DNA of 64,000 nucleotides. Origin: Pseudomonas sp. G2-4. GTDB lineage: Bacteria; Pseudomonadota; Gammaproteobacteria; Pseudomonadales; Pseudomonadaceae. Made by a program: the position numbers and the translations under genes. The notes under the pieces were generated by a model, which did not search any database, was not told where the DNA came from, and saw only the letters and a program-made list of their open reading frames with translations. Shown here one piece after another: positions 45,587 to 55,217 of this stretch. Positions within the stretch are counted from its first letter, which is position 1. Each line of letters starts with the position of its first letter. The stretch lies in contig NZ_CP125957.1 in assembly GCF_030064125.1 (NCBI RefSeq), positions 2,294,001-2,358,000 on the forward strand, in the 5' to 3' direction.

Positions 45587-47085
45587 CAGAAACGCTCCAA
45601 TTCAGGGAAGGGCAACTGACCCATATGCACGTGCATGGCACCAAACTCGGCGCAGCGATGCAGTGTTGGAATATTCTTGCCCGGGTTGAGTAATCCGCTT
45701 GGATCGAATGCAGCTTTGACGGCATGGAACACGGTCAGCTCATCGCTATTGAACTGCGCACACATCTGATTGATTTTCTCGCGGCCCACACCGTGTTCAC
45801 CGGTAATGCTGCCGCCGACCTTCACGCACAATTCGAGGATCTTGCCCCCCAGGGCTTCGGCACGATCGAGTTCACCCGGTTGATTGGCATCGAACAGAAT
45901 CAGTGGATGCATATTGCCGTCGCCGGCGTGGAACACGTTGGCGACCCGCAGGTCATACTCGGCTGATAACGCCGCGATAGCCTGCAGCACACCGGGCAGT
46001 TCCCGGCGTGGGATCGTCCCGTCCATGCAGTAATAATCCGGAGAGAGGCGACCCACCGCTGGAAAGGCATTCTTGCGCCCGGCCCAGAAACGCACGCGTT
46101 CGGCCTCGTCGCGAGCCTGGCGCACTTCGGTGGCGCCGGCCTTTTCCAACACTTGGCGCACACGGTCGCAATCATCATGGACGTCGGCTTCTACACCATC
46201 GAGTTCGCACAACAGAATCGCTTCGGCGTCGACCGGATAGCCGGCGTGGATGAAGTCTTCGGCAGCGCGAATGGCCAGGTTGTCCATCATCTCCAGACCG
46301 CCCGGGATAATGCCCGCGGCAATGATGTCACCCACCGCGCGGCCAGCCTTTTCGACGGAATCGAAGGCCGCCAGCAGCACTTTGGCGGTTTGCGGTTTGG
46401 GTAGCAGTTTGACCGTGACTTCGGTGATCACCCCGAGCATGCCTTCGGAACCGGTGAACAAGGCCAGCAGATCGAAACCGGGTGAGTCGAGGGCCTGGGA
46501 CCCCAGCGTCAGGTGTTCACCGTCGACGGTGAGGATGTCGACCTTGAGCAGGTTGTGCACGGTCAGGCCGTACTTCAGGCAATGCACGCCGCCGGCGTTC
46601 TCCGCCACGTTACCGCCGATTGAACAGGCGATCTGGGAGGACGGGTCCGGCGCGTAGTACAGGCCAAACGGCGCGGCAGCCTGGGAAATCGCCAGGTTAC
46701 GAACGCCGGGTTGGACGCGGGCAGTGCGGGCGGCGGGGTCGATGTGGAGGATGTGGTTGAAGCGCGCCATCACCAGCAGCACGCCTTTTTCCAGCGGCAA
46801 TGCACCGCCGGACAAACCCGTGCCTGCACCGCGGGCGACGACGGGCACCTGCCGTTCATGGCAGAGCCGGAGCACGCCTTGGACCTGGTCGATGTGGCGC
46901 GGCAGCACCACCAGCATCGGCGTGGTGCGGTAAGCGGAGAGTCCGTCGCACTCGTACGGTTTGAGCTCTTCGCGCTGGTGCAGGATTTCCAGGTCGGGCC
47001 ACTGGGTTTGCAGGGCCTGCAGCAGGGCGTTTTTGTCGACGTCGGGCAAGACACCGTCGACGCGTTCATCGTAGAGAATATTCAT
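45586..47085 (-). CDS. glcD: Glycolate oxidase FAD-linked subunit
   Basis: A 499-residue FAD-linked oxidase (same length as E. coli GlcD). Signatures VARGAGTGLSGGALPLEKG, IGGNVAENAGGVHCLKYGLT and the C-terminal GSITGEHGVGREKI (His for FAD/substrate) are intact. It oxidises glycolate, which arises from phosphoglycolate or plant exudate. The ATG at 47085 is chosen by length; a GTG at 47100 is possible. The usual divergent glcC regulator gene is not adjacent. Confidence 0.97.
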   Translation of the reverse strand: MNILYDERVDGVLPDVDKNALLQALQTQWPDLEILHQREELKPYECDGLSAYRTTPMLVVLPRHIDQVQGVLRLCHERQVPVVARGAGTGLSGGALPLEKGVLLVMARFNHILHIDPAARTARVQPGVRNLAISQAAAPFGLYYAPDPSSQIACSIGGNVAENAGGVHCLKYGLTVHNLLKVDILTVDGEHLTLGSQALDSPGFDLLALFTGSEGMLGVITEVTVKLLPKPQTAKVLLAAFDSVEKAGRAVGDIIAAGIIPGGLEMMDNLAIRAAEDFIHAGYPVDAEAILLCELDGVEADVHDDCDRVRQVLEKAGATEVRQARDEAERVRFWAGRKNAFPAVGRLSPDYYCMDGTIPRRELPGVLQAIAALSAEYDLRVANVFHAGDGNMHPLILFDANQPGELDRAEALGGKILELCVKVGGSITGEHGVGREKINQMCAQFNSDELTVFHAVKAAFDPSGLLNPGKNIPTLHRCAEFGAMHVHMGQLPFPELERF

Positions 47086-47311
47086 GGTCAGTGGCGACAC
47101 TCCGTTGTTTTTATTAGAGGTCTGTTCAACTCAGCTGACTTGCATGATTAGCCTGAGGCGTTCTGCTGTCTATGTCAGAAGCAGCTGGAGATACATCCAA
47201 GTTGTGAGGGTGCGTTGAGCTACCTATACATGAGGGCATTACCATGCACCACTTGATCGTGCCGCCGCCAGACGGATCGCACGCGCAGCCTATTTATCAG
47301 GCACAGACGCT

Positions 47312-48313
47312 TCAGCTGACTTTGGTCAAATAACTCGGCACGGGTTGTTCGGGCAATATGGACAGAACTTTTAAACGCTGGAGCATCCGATGGCGGGCGC
47401 GGTGGAGGTGTTCCTTGAGATTCAACGCCGCCGCATCGAATGCACCGTGCAACAGCAATTCTAGAATCAAACGGTGTTCGGCCATCATGGCTTCGTCTGG
47501 ACCGATACCCAACTGACTGTAGAAAATCCGATTAATGGTCATGGGGCTCTGGCTCTGGCGAATCAGCGTCGCGATCTTGCGGTTGGGAATACCTGCCAGG
47601 CAGTGGCGATGCAGGTCTTCTTCCAGTCTTTCGATGTCAGCCAGGCTGCATTGCGGATTGTTCTGCGCGGCCTTGACCCGCGTGAGCATGGCTTCAAGTG
47701 CGTCCCGGCTGAGCCCGGGTGCGCTCTGGCGTAATGCCTCAGGCTCAAGGCAGGCGCGTAGTTCGTAGTCTTCGGTGACTTCCCGCGCGGTGAGCGGGCC
47801 GGCCAGCCATTGGGAGTAGGGTTCCTTTTCGACCAGCCCCCGGTCACGCAGACGCATCAACGCCTCGCGCACCACTGCCCGGCTGACGCCGTAATGTTCG
47901 GCGGCCATTTGTTCATCGAGGCGGTAGTGACCGAACGCAACGCAGGTCGATAAAGCTGCGCCAATCTCGTCAAATATCCGCTCGCCCAGCGGTCGCGTAT
48001 CAACCAGTTCTTCGCTGCTATCAAGGCCAAACTGATGGTGGGTGAGGGTGAGCCGTAATGGCTCCACCTCAACTCCCTTCGGGTTGACCAGATAACCACG
48101 GCCATCGAATCGGCTGATCAAACCTTCGTCATGCAGCAGGTTCAAGGCCCTGCGCACGGGCACCCGACTGGTGCCGAACAGCTCCGCCAGGGGGGCTTCG
48201 AGCAACACAAGTCCCTGAGCCACGTCTCCGTTGACGATGGCGTCGCGCAGGACCTGGCGGATCATGGCGTAGCGGGACGCGGTGCGGGATTCCTCGGTGG
48301 ACATCGATTTCAT
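47312..48313 (-). CDS. GntR-family regulator with two winged-helix domains
   Basis: A 333-residue regulator. The first winged helix (about 10-75) contains LAELFGTSRVPVRRALNLL and GRGYLVNPKG. A second, complete one (about 105-165) contains MAAEHYGVSRAVVREALMRL and DRGLVEKEPYS. A C-terminal FCD-type all-alpha ligand domain follows (ELRACLEPEALR, then EHRLILELLLHGAFDAAALN). Ordinary FadR-type proteins are about 240 residues with one HTH. It is divergent from the amidase-imidase operon and likely regulates it. It also lies upstream of glcD, so glycolate control is an alternative. Confidence 0.9.
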   Translation of the reverse strand: MKSMSTEESRTASRYAMIRQVLRDAIVNGDVAQGLVLLEAPLAELFGTSRVPVRRALNLLHDEGLISRFDGRGYLVNPKGVEVEPLRLTLTHHQFGLDSSEELVDTRPLGERIFDEIGAALSTCVAFGHYRLDEQMAAEHYGVSRAVVREALMRLRDRGLVEKEPYSQWLAGPLTAREVTEDYELRACLEPEALRQSAPGLSRDALEAMLTRVKAAQNNPQCSLADIERLEEDLHRHCLAGIPNRKIATLIRQSQSPMTINRIFYSQLGIGPDEAMMAEHRLILELLLHGAFDAAALNLKEHLHRARHRMLQRLKVLSILPEQPVPSYLTKVS

Positions 48314-48646
48314 AGGCTTCTCGAAAGGCGGGCGCCGATTCTCGCACAAGTTCGGTTGTCACCGCGGGCTACGTCAACGTGCCCATTCCCAGGGCTGTTG
48401 TTACTTTTTTGCACTAAAATGTATCTTTTGTAAAAAATCCATTATTGATGTTCGGCGTTCAGGCTACTTGCCCCACACTGCAGCCGACGAATATTTGCAA
48501 GCGTTACAAGGCCTCTAGTCCGCCAATCCGACGGGTAAAGCCGTTTGCAAAGATCTACATCGCAGGTCAGGCAGATTTATCCTGGCACGCTTTCTGCCTT
48601 TATAAAACGTACATTTTACTAATATATACGTTTATAGGTGGATGAA
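48314..48646. promoter_or_regulatory. Divergent regulatory region with AAAA-GTA-TTTT elements
   Basis: No gene lies in these 333 bases. The motif AAAANGTANNTTTT occurs twice: 48416-48429 (AAAATGTATCTTTT) near the GntR start, and 48604-48617 (AAAACGTACATTTT) just before the amidase. The second copy is palindromic apart from one pair and is followed by TATACGTTTATA (48625-48636). Each copy faces one promoter, as expected for the operators of the adjacent GntR regulator. Confidence 0.55.
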
Positions 48647-50023
48647 ATGGCCTGCTTTAGCCCCTCTGTCCCGTTTGCAGCCGATGCCCTGGCACTGGCG
48701 GAGCAATTTGCTTCTGGCAGCAGCGACCCGGTTCGCGCATTGGACGAAGCGTTGGCCAAAGCAGCAGAGGTCGATCATGTGTTCATTTCCCTATGTTCTG
48801 TGCGCGCCCGCCGCGAAGCTCTGGCGTCGGCTGCGCGCTGGAAAGCTGGACAGCCGGCAAGCGCGCTGGACGGCGTCCCCATCGTCTGGAAAGACCTGTT
48901 TAACATCGCAGGGAGCGTAACGACAGCGGGCGCTGCAATACGCCAAGACTTACCGCCAGCGCTGCTTGACGCCAATACCGTAGGCCAGCTGTCGCGAGCC
49001 GGGATGATCAGTGTCGGCAAAACCAACCTCAGCGAATTCGCTTATTCAGGCCTCGGGCTTAACCCTCATTTCGGCACTCCACATAACCCATTCGGGCTCG
49101 AACAGCCGCGCATTCCGGGTGGTTCCTCTTCGGGGTCTGCGGTGGCGGTTGCGGCGGGGATCGTGCCAATTGCAATGGGCACGGATACCGCTGGCTCCAT
49201 CCGAGTTCCAGCAGCGTTCAACGGTTTGGTGGGGTTTCGCAGCAGTTGCCGACGCTACAGCCGCGACGGCGTCTTCCCGCTGGCGCATACCCTCGACAGC
49301 GTAGGGCCCCTGACCCGCAGCGTGCGCGATGCCGTGGCCATCGACAACATCCTGCATGGACGTTCGCAGCCGATATCTTTAGCTCCACGCCCGCTGGCCG
49401 GTCAGCGGTTTTGGGCCGATGAGGCAGTCATTTTTGATCCGCGTGTCGAATCTGCCGTACGCGACAACCTCTTGCAGTGCCTGAGCATGATGAAAGCTCA
49501 AGGCGCGCTGATCGACCTGCGTCCTTCGCCCGCCTTTCAGGCGACGCTTGAGCTCATCGAGCTATCAGGCTGGCTCGGCGCCGCTGAAGCCTTCGCCTTG
49601 CACCAGCCTCTCTTGGACAGCGCTGCAGCTGCGCAACTCGACCCCCGCGTGCGGCGTCGTCTGGAGGCGGCACGCTCATTCCCGGCCAGCCAGTTGATCA
49701 GGCTCTACAGCGCCCGCGAGCAGCTGCAGCAACAAATCACCGACGAACTCGATGGCGCCTTTTTGATAACCCCAAGCGTTGCCCACGTGGCGCCGCTGTT
49801 GGCGCCACTGCAAACCGATGACGAGCTATTCGCGCGCACCAATCTCGCTACGTTGCGCCTGACCATGCCCGGCAGTTTGCTGAATCTACCGGGCGTGTCG
49901 CTGCCCAGCGGCTGCGACGAGTCAGGTTTGCCCACCGGCATGTCGATCAGCGCGCCGCCTGGTGAGGACTCACGATTGCTACGCGCTGCGCTGGCGGTAG
50001 ACACCGCGATGCGACAGCGCTGA
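48647..50023 (+). CDS. Amidase, amidase-signature family
   Basis: A 458-residue Ser-cisSer-Lys hydrolase. The catalytic Lys82 is in VPIVWKDLFN; the glycine/serine-rich motif GGSSSGSAVAVAAG starts at residue 158; the nucleophile lies in MGTDTAGSIRVPAAFNGLVG. It hydrolyses amides to acid plus ammonia. With the imidase-like enzyme next to it, a half-amide (the product of imide ring opening) is a likely substrate; this is inference. AGGTGG precedes ATG 48647; a GTG 9 bases earlier is less well placed. Confidence 0.9.
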   Translation: MACFSPSVPFAADALALAEQFASGSSDPVRALDEALAKAAEVDHVFISLCSVRARREALASAARWKAGQPASALDGVPIVWKDLFNIAGSVTTAGAAIRQDLPPALLDANTVGQLSRAGMISVGKTNLSEFAYSGLGLNPHFGTPHNPFGLEQPRIPGGSSSGSAVAVAAGIVPIAMGTDTAGSIRVPAAFNGLVGFRSSCRRYSRDGVFPLAHTLDSVGPLTRSVRDAVAIDNILHGRSQPISLAPRPLAGQRFWADEAVIFDPRVESAVRDNLLQCLSMMKAQGALIDLRPSPAFQATLELIELSGWLGAAEAFALHQPLLDSAAAAQLDPRVRRRLEAARSFPASQLIRLYSAREQLQQQITDELDGAFLITPSVAHVAPLLAPLQTDDELFARTNLATLRLTMPGSLLNLPGVSLPSGCDESGLPTGMSISAPPGEDSRLLRAALAVDTAMRQR

Positions 50024-50064
50024 AGCACTCACGATTGATCAGATAAACCCGCAGGAGAACGATA

Positions 50065-50946
50065 ATGGCTAAAGAAATTTTGTGCGCCTTTGGTGTCGAC
50101 GTAGACGCTGTGGCAGGTTGGTTGGGCTCATACGGTGGCGAGGATTCGCCCGACGATATTTCCCGCGGGCTGTTCGCTGGCGAAATCGGCGCACCGCGCC
50201 TGCTCAAGTTATTCGAGCGTTATGGGCTGCGCACCACATGGTTTGTGCCCGGCCATTCGATGGAGACCTTTCCCGAACAAATGAAGGCCGTGGCCGATGC
50301 CGGTCATGAGATCGGCGTACACGGCTATAGCCACGAAAACCCGATCGCCATGACGCCCGAACAGGAAGAAATCGTCCTCGACAAGTCCATCGAGCTGATC
50401 ACCCACATGACCGGCAAGCGCCCGACTGGCTACGTTGCGCCATGGTGGGAGTTCAGCAAAGTCACCAACGAGTTGCTGCTCAAAAAAGGCATCAAATACG
50501 ACCACAGCCTGATGCACAACGACTTCCATCCCTACTACGTACGTGTGGGTGACAGCTGGACCAAGATTGATTACAGCCAGCATCCCGATACCTGGATGAA
50601 GCCGCTGGTACGTGGCCAGGAAACCGAGCTCGTGGAGATTCCCGCCAACTGGTACCTCGATGATCTGCCGCCGATGATGTTCATCAAGAAGGCGCCCAAC
50701 AGCCACGGCTTCGTCAACCCGCGTCATCTGGAAGAAATGTGGCGTGATCAGTTCGACTGGGTGTACCGCGAGCATGAACATGCGGTTTTTACCATGACCA
50801 TCCACCCCGACGTCTCCGGCCGCCCGCAGGTGCTGCTCATGCTGGAGCGTCTGATCGAGCATATCCAAAGCCATGAAGGCGTGAAATTCGTCACCTTCGA
50901 CGAAATCGCCGATGACTTCGTTCGCCGCAATCCTCGTAACAGCTGA
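50065..50946 (+). CDS. Polysaccharide-deacetylase-fold hydrolase, cyclic imidase-like
   Basis: A 293-residue NodB-fold metal hydrolase, with the first Asp pair in [11 protein letters not shown] and the metal His pair in [10 protein letters not shown]. There is no signal peptide, so it is cytoplasmic and unlikely to act on cell-wall polymers. From memory, the imidase of Pseudomonas putida YZ-26, which opens cyclic imides such as succinimide, also has 293 residues and this fold, and I believe the N-termini are alike. The PuuE-type allantoinase is the other cytoplasmic relative. Context with an amidase supports an imide ring hydrolase. Confidence 0.82.
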   Translation: MAKEILCAFGVDVDAVAGWLGSYGGEDSPDDISRGLFAGEIGAPRLLKLFERYGLRTTWFVPGHSMETFPEQMKAVADAGHEIGVHGYSHENPIAMTPEQEEIVLDKSIELITHMTGKRPTGYVAPWWEFSKVTNELLLKKGIKYDHSLMHNDFHPYYVRVGDSWTKIDYSQHPDTWMKPLVRGQETELVEIPANWYLDDLPPMMFIKKAPNSHGFVNPRHLEEMWRDQFDWVYREHEHAVFTMTIHPDVSGRPQVLLMLERLIEHIQSHEGVKFVTFDEIADDFVRRNPRNS

Positions 50947-50973
50947 TTGGCCCTTCCTACTGAGGCATGACCC

Positions 50974-52314
50974 ATGTCCATCTATAACAAGCTCGATCTG
51001 ACCGGCTGGAAACCCCAGCAACTGACTTCCGAACAAGTACGCTATGCCACCTGGATCGCTTTTTTTGCCTGGGTGTTTGCGGTGTACGACTTCATCCTGT
51101 TCGGCACATTGTTGCCGGAAATCGGTCGGCACTTTCAGTGGGGTGAGGCGGAACAGGCGGAGATCGCCACCTGGGCCGCTGTCGGTACGGCAGTGGTCGC
51201 CCTGGCTATCGGACCATTGGTCGATCGCCTCGGTCGACGCATGGGCATTATCTTCACGGTGACCGGTTCGGCAATCTGCTCGGCACTGACCGCATTGGGC
51301 GGCTCATGGGGCAAGTCGCCGTTGATCCTGATCCGTTCGCTAAGTGGCCTGGGCTACGCCGAAGAAACGGTCAACGCCACTTACCTGAGCGAGATCTACG
51401 CGGCGTCCGAAGACCCACGCCTGGCCAAGCGTCGCGGCTTTATCTACAGCCTGGTGCAGGGTGGCTGGCCTGTCGGCGCGCTGATTGCTGCGGGGCTGAC
51501 AGCCGTGCTGTTGCCGATCATTGGCTGGCAGGGGTGTTTCATCTTCGCGGCCATCCCGGCGCTGGTCATCGCCTTCATGGCGCGCAAGCTCAAGGAAAGC
51601 CCGCAGTTTCAAATACATCAGCGCATTACCCAGCTGCGCAAGGCCGGCGACGCCGAGCAAGCGAAAGCGGTGGCGATGACCTACGGGGTGGATTACGAAG
51701 AGCATCGTACGGCGGGCATAGGCGCTGCGTTTCGTGGCACATCGCGTCGTGCAACGCTGGTGATAGGCGCGGCGATTCTGCTCAACTGGGCGGCGATTCA
51801 GGTGTTCAGCGTATTGGGTACCTCGGTGATCGTCAGCGTTCACCACATCTCCTTCGAGAACTCGCTCATTATTCTGGTGTTGTCGAACCTGGTGGGTTAC
51901 TGCGGTTACCTGGCTCATGGCTGGATGGGTGACAAGATTGGACGTCGCAACGTGATTGGCCTTGGCTGGATGCTCGGCGGTCTGGCATTTGCGGGCATGC
52001 TGTTCGGCCCGAGCAACATGCCGATGGTGGTCGGTCTTTACAGCCTTGGGCTGTTCTTCCTGATTGGTCCTTATTCAGCGGCGTTGTTTTTCATCAGTGA
52101 GAGCTTCCCCACCAGCATTCGCGCCACCGGCGGCGCCATCATCCATGCCATGGGCCCGATCGGCGCGGTGGTTGCAGGCTTCGGTGCCACCTCAGTATTG
52201 AGCGCCGGTGGCGACTGGCAAACCTCGGCCCTGTATTTCGGCGCGCTGCCTTGCTTTCTTTCCGGCGCGCTGATGTTTGCCGCCAGGCACGTGCGCCCAG
52301 AAACCGTCCAATAA
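50974..52314 (+). CDS. MFS transporter
   Basis: A 446-residue twelve-helix transporter. The family signature between helices 2 and 3 is [15 protein letters not shown], and the SHS/sugar-porter-like layout has a long central loop (residues 200-245). It starts [17 protein letters not shown]. Lies 27 bases downstream of the imidase-like gene and 10 bases before an SDR gene, so it probably imports the operon's substrate or a related organic acid. Confidence 0.92.
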   Translation: MSIYNKLDLTGWKPQQLTSEQVRYATWIAFFAWVFAVYDFILFGTLLPEIGRHFQWGEAEQAEIATWAAVGTAVVALAIGPLVDRLGRRMGIIFTVTGSAICSALTALGGSWGKSPLILIRSLSGLGYAEETVNATYLSEIYAASEDPRLAKRRGFIYSLVQGGWPVGALIAAGLTAVLLPIIGWQGCFIFAAIPALVIAFMARKLKESPQFQIHQRITQLRKAGDAEQAKAVAMTYGVDYEEHRTAGIGAAFRGTSRRATLVIGAAILLNWAAIQVFSVLGTSVIVSVHHISFENSLIILVLSNLVGYCGYLAHGWMGDKIGRRNVIGLGWMLGGLAFAGMLFGPSNMPMVVGLYSLGLFFLIGPYSAALFFISESFPTSIRATGGAIIHAMGPIGAVVAGFGATSVLSAGGDWQTSALYFGALPCFLSGALMFAARHVRPETVQ

Positions 52315-52324
52315 GGAACTGAAC

Positions 52325-53086
52325 ATGACTCGCAAAGTAGCGTTGATAACCGGTGCCGCCAGCGGTATAGGACAAGCGTTGGCAGTCGCTTTCGCCCGCC
52401 AGGGCGTGGCAGTGGTCGGTGGGTATTTCCCGGCCGATCCCCATGACCCGGACATCACCGCGCGTCTGATCGCTGACGCTGGCGGCGAAAGCTTGATGGC
52501 GGCGCTGGACGTAACCAGTACCGATTCAGTCGACGCATTGGCCGAGCAGGCTGTCAGCCGTTTTAACCGTATCGATTGCGCGGTGGCCAATGCCGGTTTA
52601 TTGCGCCGCGCGCCCCTGCTCGAGATGACTGATGAGCGCTGGAACGAGATGCTCGATGTCGATCTGACGGGCGTGATGCGCACCTTCCGTGCGGCGTCAC
52701 GACACATGGGCGAGGGTGGGGCAATGGTGGCCATTTCGTCGATAGCCGGGGGCGTTTATGGTTGGCAGGACCACTCGCATTATGCCGCTGCCAAGGCCGG
52801 AGTGCCGGGACTGTGTCGCTCGCTGGCAGTCGAACTGGCGCCACGGGGCATTCGCTGCAACGCCGTGATTCCGGGGCTGATCGAGACGCCACAATCGTTG
52901 GACAGCAAGAACTCGCTAGGGCCGCAGGGGCTGGCCCAGGCGGCCAAAGCCATTCCGTTGGGACGCGTCGGCCGGCCCGATGAAGTGGCGTCGCTGGTGC
53001 GGTTTTTGTGCAGTGAGGAATCCAGTTATCTCACTGGACAGAGCATCGTCATCGATGGCGGCCTTACCGTGCGTTGGCCTGGGTGA
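52325..53086 (+). CDS. SDR-family oxidoreductase (first copy)
   Basis: A 253-residue classical short-chain dehydrogenase. Cofactor motif [23 protein letters not shown] motif [10 protein letters not shown], catalytic Ser in [12 protein letters not shown] and YxxxK in [12 protein letters not shown]; the C-terminus has [19 protein letters not shown] precedes ATG 52325. It is likely to oxidise or reduce a hydroxy/keto group of the imported compound; the substrate cannot be predicted. Confidence 0.93.
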   Translation: MTRKVALITGAASGIGQALAVAFARQGVAVVGGYFPADPHDPDITARLIADAGGESLMAALDVTSTDSVDALAEQAVSRFNRIDCAVANAGLLRRAPLLEMTDERWNEMLDVDLTGVMRTFRAASRHMGEGGAMVAISSIAGGVYGWQDHSHYAAAKAGVPGLCRSLAVELAPRGIRCNAVIPGLIETPQSLDSKNSLGPQGLAQAAKAIPLGRVGRPDEVASLVRFLCSEESSYLTGQSIVIDGGLTVRWPG

Positions 53087-53150
53087 TTCGCGTAGTTGGC
53101 TCGAAGCGAAAACGCTGCGCACCCGCACTTGGGAATATGAGGAAAGCATC

Positions 53151-53897
53151 ATGCAATTGGACAACAAACGCGCCGTGATCACAGGCGCAGGCAGCGGCAT
53201 TGGCGCCGCCATCGCTCGCGCTTATGCCGAGCAGGGCGCACGCTTGATCCTGGCGGATCGTGATGCGACCTCACTGGCAAGCACCGCCCATGTCTGCCGC
53301 GAGCTCGGCGCTGAGGTTGTTGAAAGCGTGGCCGATGTCGGCTCTGTCGAGGGCGCGCAAGCCAGTGTCGATGCCTGTGTCCACCACTATGGCGGCATCG
53401 ATATCCTGGTGAACAATGCAGGCATGCTTACCCAGGCGCGCTGTGTCGATCTAACGCTTGCCATGTGGGACGAGATGCTGCGCGTCGACCTCACCAGCGT
53501 CTTCATCGCCAGCCAGCGTGCCTTGCCGCATATGCTCGCCCAGCACTGGGGACGTATCATCAACGTCGCCTCGCAGCTGGGCATCAAGGGCGGCGCTGAA
53601 TTGAGCCATTACGCTGCAGCCAAGGCTGGGGTGATCGGCTTCACCAAGTCCCTGGCGTTGGAAGTCGCCAAGGACAATGTGCTGGTCAATGCCATAGCCC
53701 CTGGCCCCATTGAAACGCCGCTAGTGTCTGGCATCAGCAGCGCCTGGAAAATTGCCAAGGCCGCAGAGTTGCCGCTAGGGCGTTTCGGGCTGGCAGAAGA
53801 AGTTGCGCCGGTCGCGGTGCTGCTTGCTAGCGAACCCGGTGGGAATCTGTTCGTCGGCCAGACGCTGGGCCCTAATTCCGGCGATGTCATGCCGTGA
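53151..53897 (+). CDS. SDR-family oxidoreductase (second copy)
   Basis: A 248-residue classical SDR, paralogous to the previous gene. Cofactor motif VITGAGSGIGAAIARAYAEQ, NNAGMLTQAR, and catalytic YxxxK in [12 protein letters not shown]. The start at 53151 is preceded by GAGGAAAG; a longer in-frame start lies inside the previous gene. Odd: the C-terminus reads NLFVGQTLGPNSGDVMP instead of the common TGQxxxxDGG, so the tail differs from the usual cofactor-side end. Confidence 0.93.
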   Translation: MQLDNKRAVITGAGSGIGAAIARAYAEQGARLILADRDATSLASTAHVCRELGAEVVESVADVGSVEGAQASVDACVHHYGGIDILVNNAGMLTQARCVDLTLAMWDEMLRVDLTSVFIASQRALPHMLAQHWGRIINVASQLGIKGGAELSHYAAAKAGVIGFTKSLALEVAKDNVLVNAIAPGPIETPLVSGISSAWKIAKAAELPLGRFGLAEEVAPVAVLLASEPGGNLFVGQTLGPNSGDVMP

Positions 53898-53916
53898 TTC
53901 AAAGGAGCAAATGACC

Positions 53917-54216
53917 ATGTGTGGACTCTGTGGCCTGCTTGGCGAAGACGTGCACTGGAGCGACCCGCTAGGCGATGAACTGCCCCGGCGTCGTGAGCGC
54001 TTGCGCCGGATTGCCGCGATCAATACGGTCGTCGCGCCTTTTCGCTTGAAAGTCGAGGATTTCCAGGGCGTTTCCTATCTGTTGCTTGGCGCCACAGGCA
54101 AGCAGGCGTTGGCCAACGGCCTTGATCAGCTGTGGCAACGGGCGGAGCAGTTGACCGGTCGGGTACTTGACCCTTTGGATGAACGGCTGCTGGATCAATT
54201 GGAGCGCCAGCCATGA
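53917..54216 (+). CDS. Small MCGLCG protein linked to CobW
   Basis: A 99-residue protein beginning MCGLCGLLGEDVHWSD, with two Cys three apart in the first five residues and an acidic-basic remainder (RRRERLRRIAAIN). I recognise no family. The first ATG (53911) gives MTMCGL with only 3 bases from AAGGAG; ATG 53917 has 9 and is preferred. It overlaps the CobW gene by 4 bases. The exposed N-terminal CxxC could hold a metal or form a thiolate; this is a guess. Confidence 0.7.
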   Translation: MCGLCGLLGEDVHWSDPLGDELPRRRERLRRIAAINTVVAPFRLKVEDFQGVSYLLLGATGKQALANGLDQLWQRAEQLTGRVLDPLDERLLDQLERQP

Positions 54217-55217
54217 GTATCGCGCTGAACGTGATCACTGGCTTCCTGGGCAGCGGCAAGACCAACTTGCTCAAGCGTCTGCTCAAGGAGGAAACCTTGG
54301 GTGATACGGCACTGCTGATCAACGAGTTTGGCGACGTAGGCATCGACCATCTGCTGATGGAAGAAGTCGCGCCGGACACCCTATTGCTGCCTGGCGGCTG
54401 TGTCTGCTGTTCGATCCGGGGCGAATTGCGCGACGCGCTCGCGACCCTGCTGGAACGCCGTGCACGGGGGGAAGTGCCGGCTTTCCGACGGGTAATCCTG
54501 GAAACCACCGGTCTGGCCGATCCGGCGCCGATTCTTGCAACCATCAGCAGCGACCCGCACCTGCGCGGCCGGGTTCATATCGGGTTGGTCGTGACCGTGG
54601 TCGATGCCAGCCATGCAGCTCTTCAGGAACGCCTGCACCCGGAGTGGATGGCCCAGGTGGCAGCCGCAGACAGGCTAATGATCAGCAAGACCGACCTAGC
54701 GGGCGAACCCTCATTGCGAGCGTTGCAGGCGCGTCTGCGCTCGATCAATCCAGCGCCCGTTTATGCCACAACTGACATTCTCTGCGGCGACCAATTGCTG
54801 CTCGGCGAAGGGCTGCGCGGTAACGATCCGGCCAAAGAGGTTGCACGCTGGCAACTGCAACGTGTGAGGTCAACACCTGCCCGTCACGCAGAGGCTCAAG
54901 TCTGCTGTCTGACGCTACAACGACCGCTCGACTGGGTCACTTTCGGAGTCTGGCTGTCCATGCTGCTAAGATGCCACGGCGAACGAATCCTCCGCGTCAA
55001 AGGACTGCTCAACGTGAATACCAGCCAAACCCCCGTCGTCATTCATGGTGTGCAGCACTGCCTGCATGCGCCCGTGCATCTGCCTGCCTGGCCAGGAGAT
55101 GATCGTACATCAAGGCTGGTGTTCATCGTGCGCGGCTTGGATATCGACCTGCTGCGACGTTCATTCAAGGTGTTCACCGAGCGGCTGTCGCCAGTGCTTC
55201 AGGAAGCTTTGACATGA
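54213..55217 (+). CDS. CobW/COG0523-family GTPase, metallochaperone
   Basis: A 334-residue GTPase. The P-loop is GFLGSGKTNLLKRLL, the metal-binding motif is GGCVCCSIRG (CxCC), and the base-specificity motif is SKTDL. The C-terminal CobW_C domain follows. Members hand zinc or another metal to client enzymes. The likely client here is the metal-dependent deacetylase-fold hydrolase. It overlaps the small protein upstream and the binding-protein-like gene downstream by 4 bases each, so the three genes are translationally coupled. Confidence 0.93.
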   Translation: MSIALNVITGFLGSGKTNLLKRLLKEETLGDTALLINEFGDVGIDHLLMEEVAPDTLLLPGGCVCCSIRGELRDALATLLERRARGEVPAFRRVILETTGLADPAPILATISSDPHLRGRVHIGLVVTVVDASHAALQERLHPEWMAQVAAADRLMISKTDLAGEPSLRALQARLRSINPAPVYATTDILCGDQLLLGEGLRGNDPAKEVARWQLQRVRSTPARHAEAQVCCLTLQRPLDWVTFGVWLSMLLRCHGERILRVKGLLNVNTSQTPVVIHGVQHCLHAPVHLPAWPGDDRTSRLVFIVRGLDIDLLRRSFKVFTERLSPVLQEALT

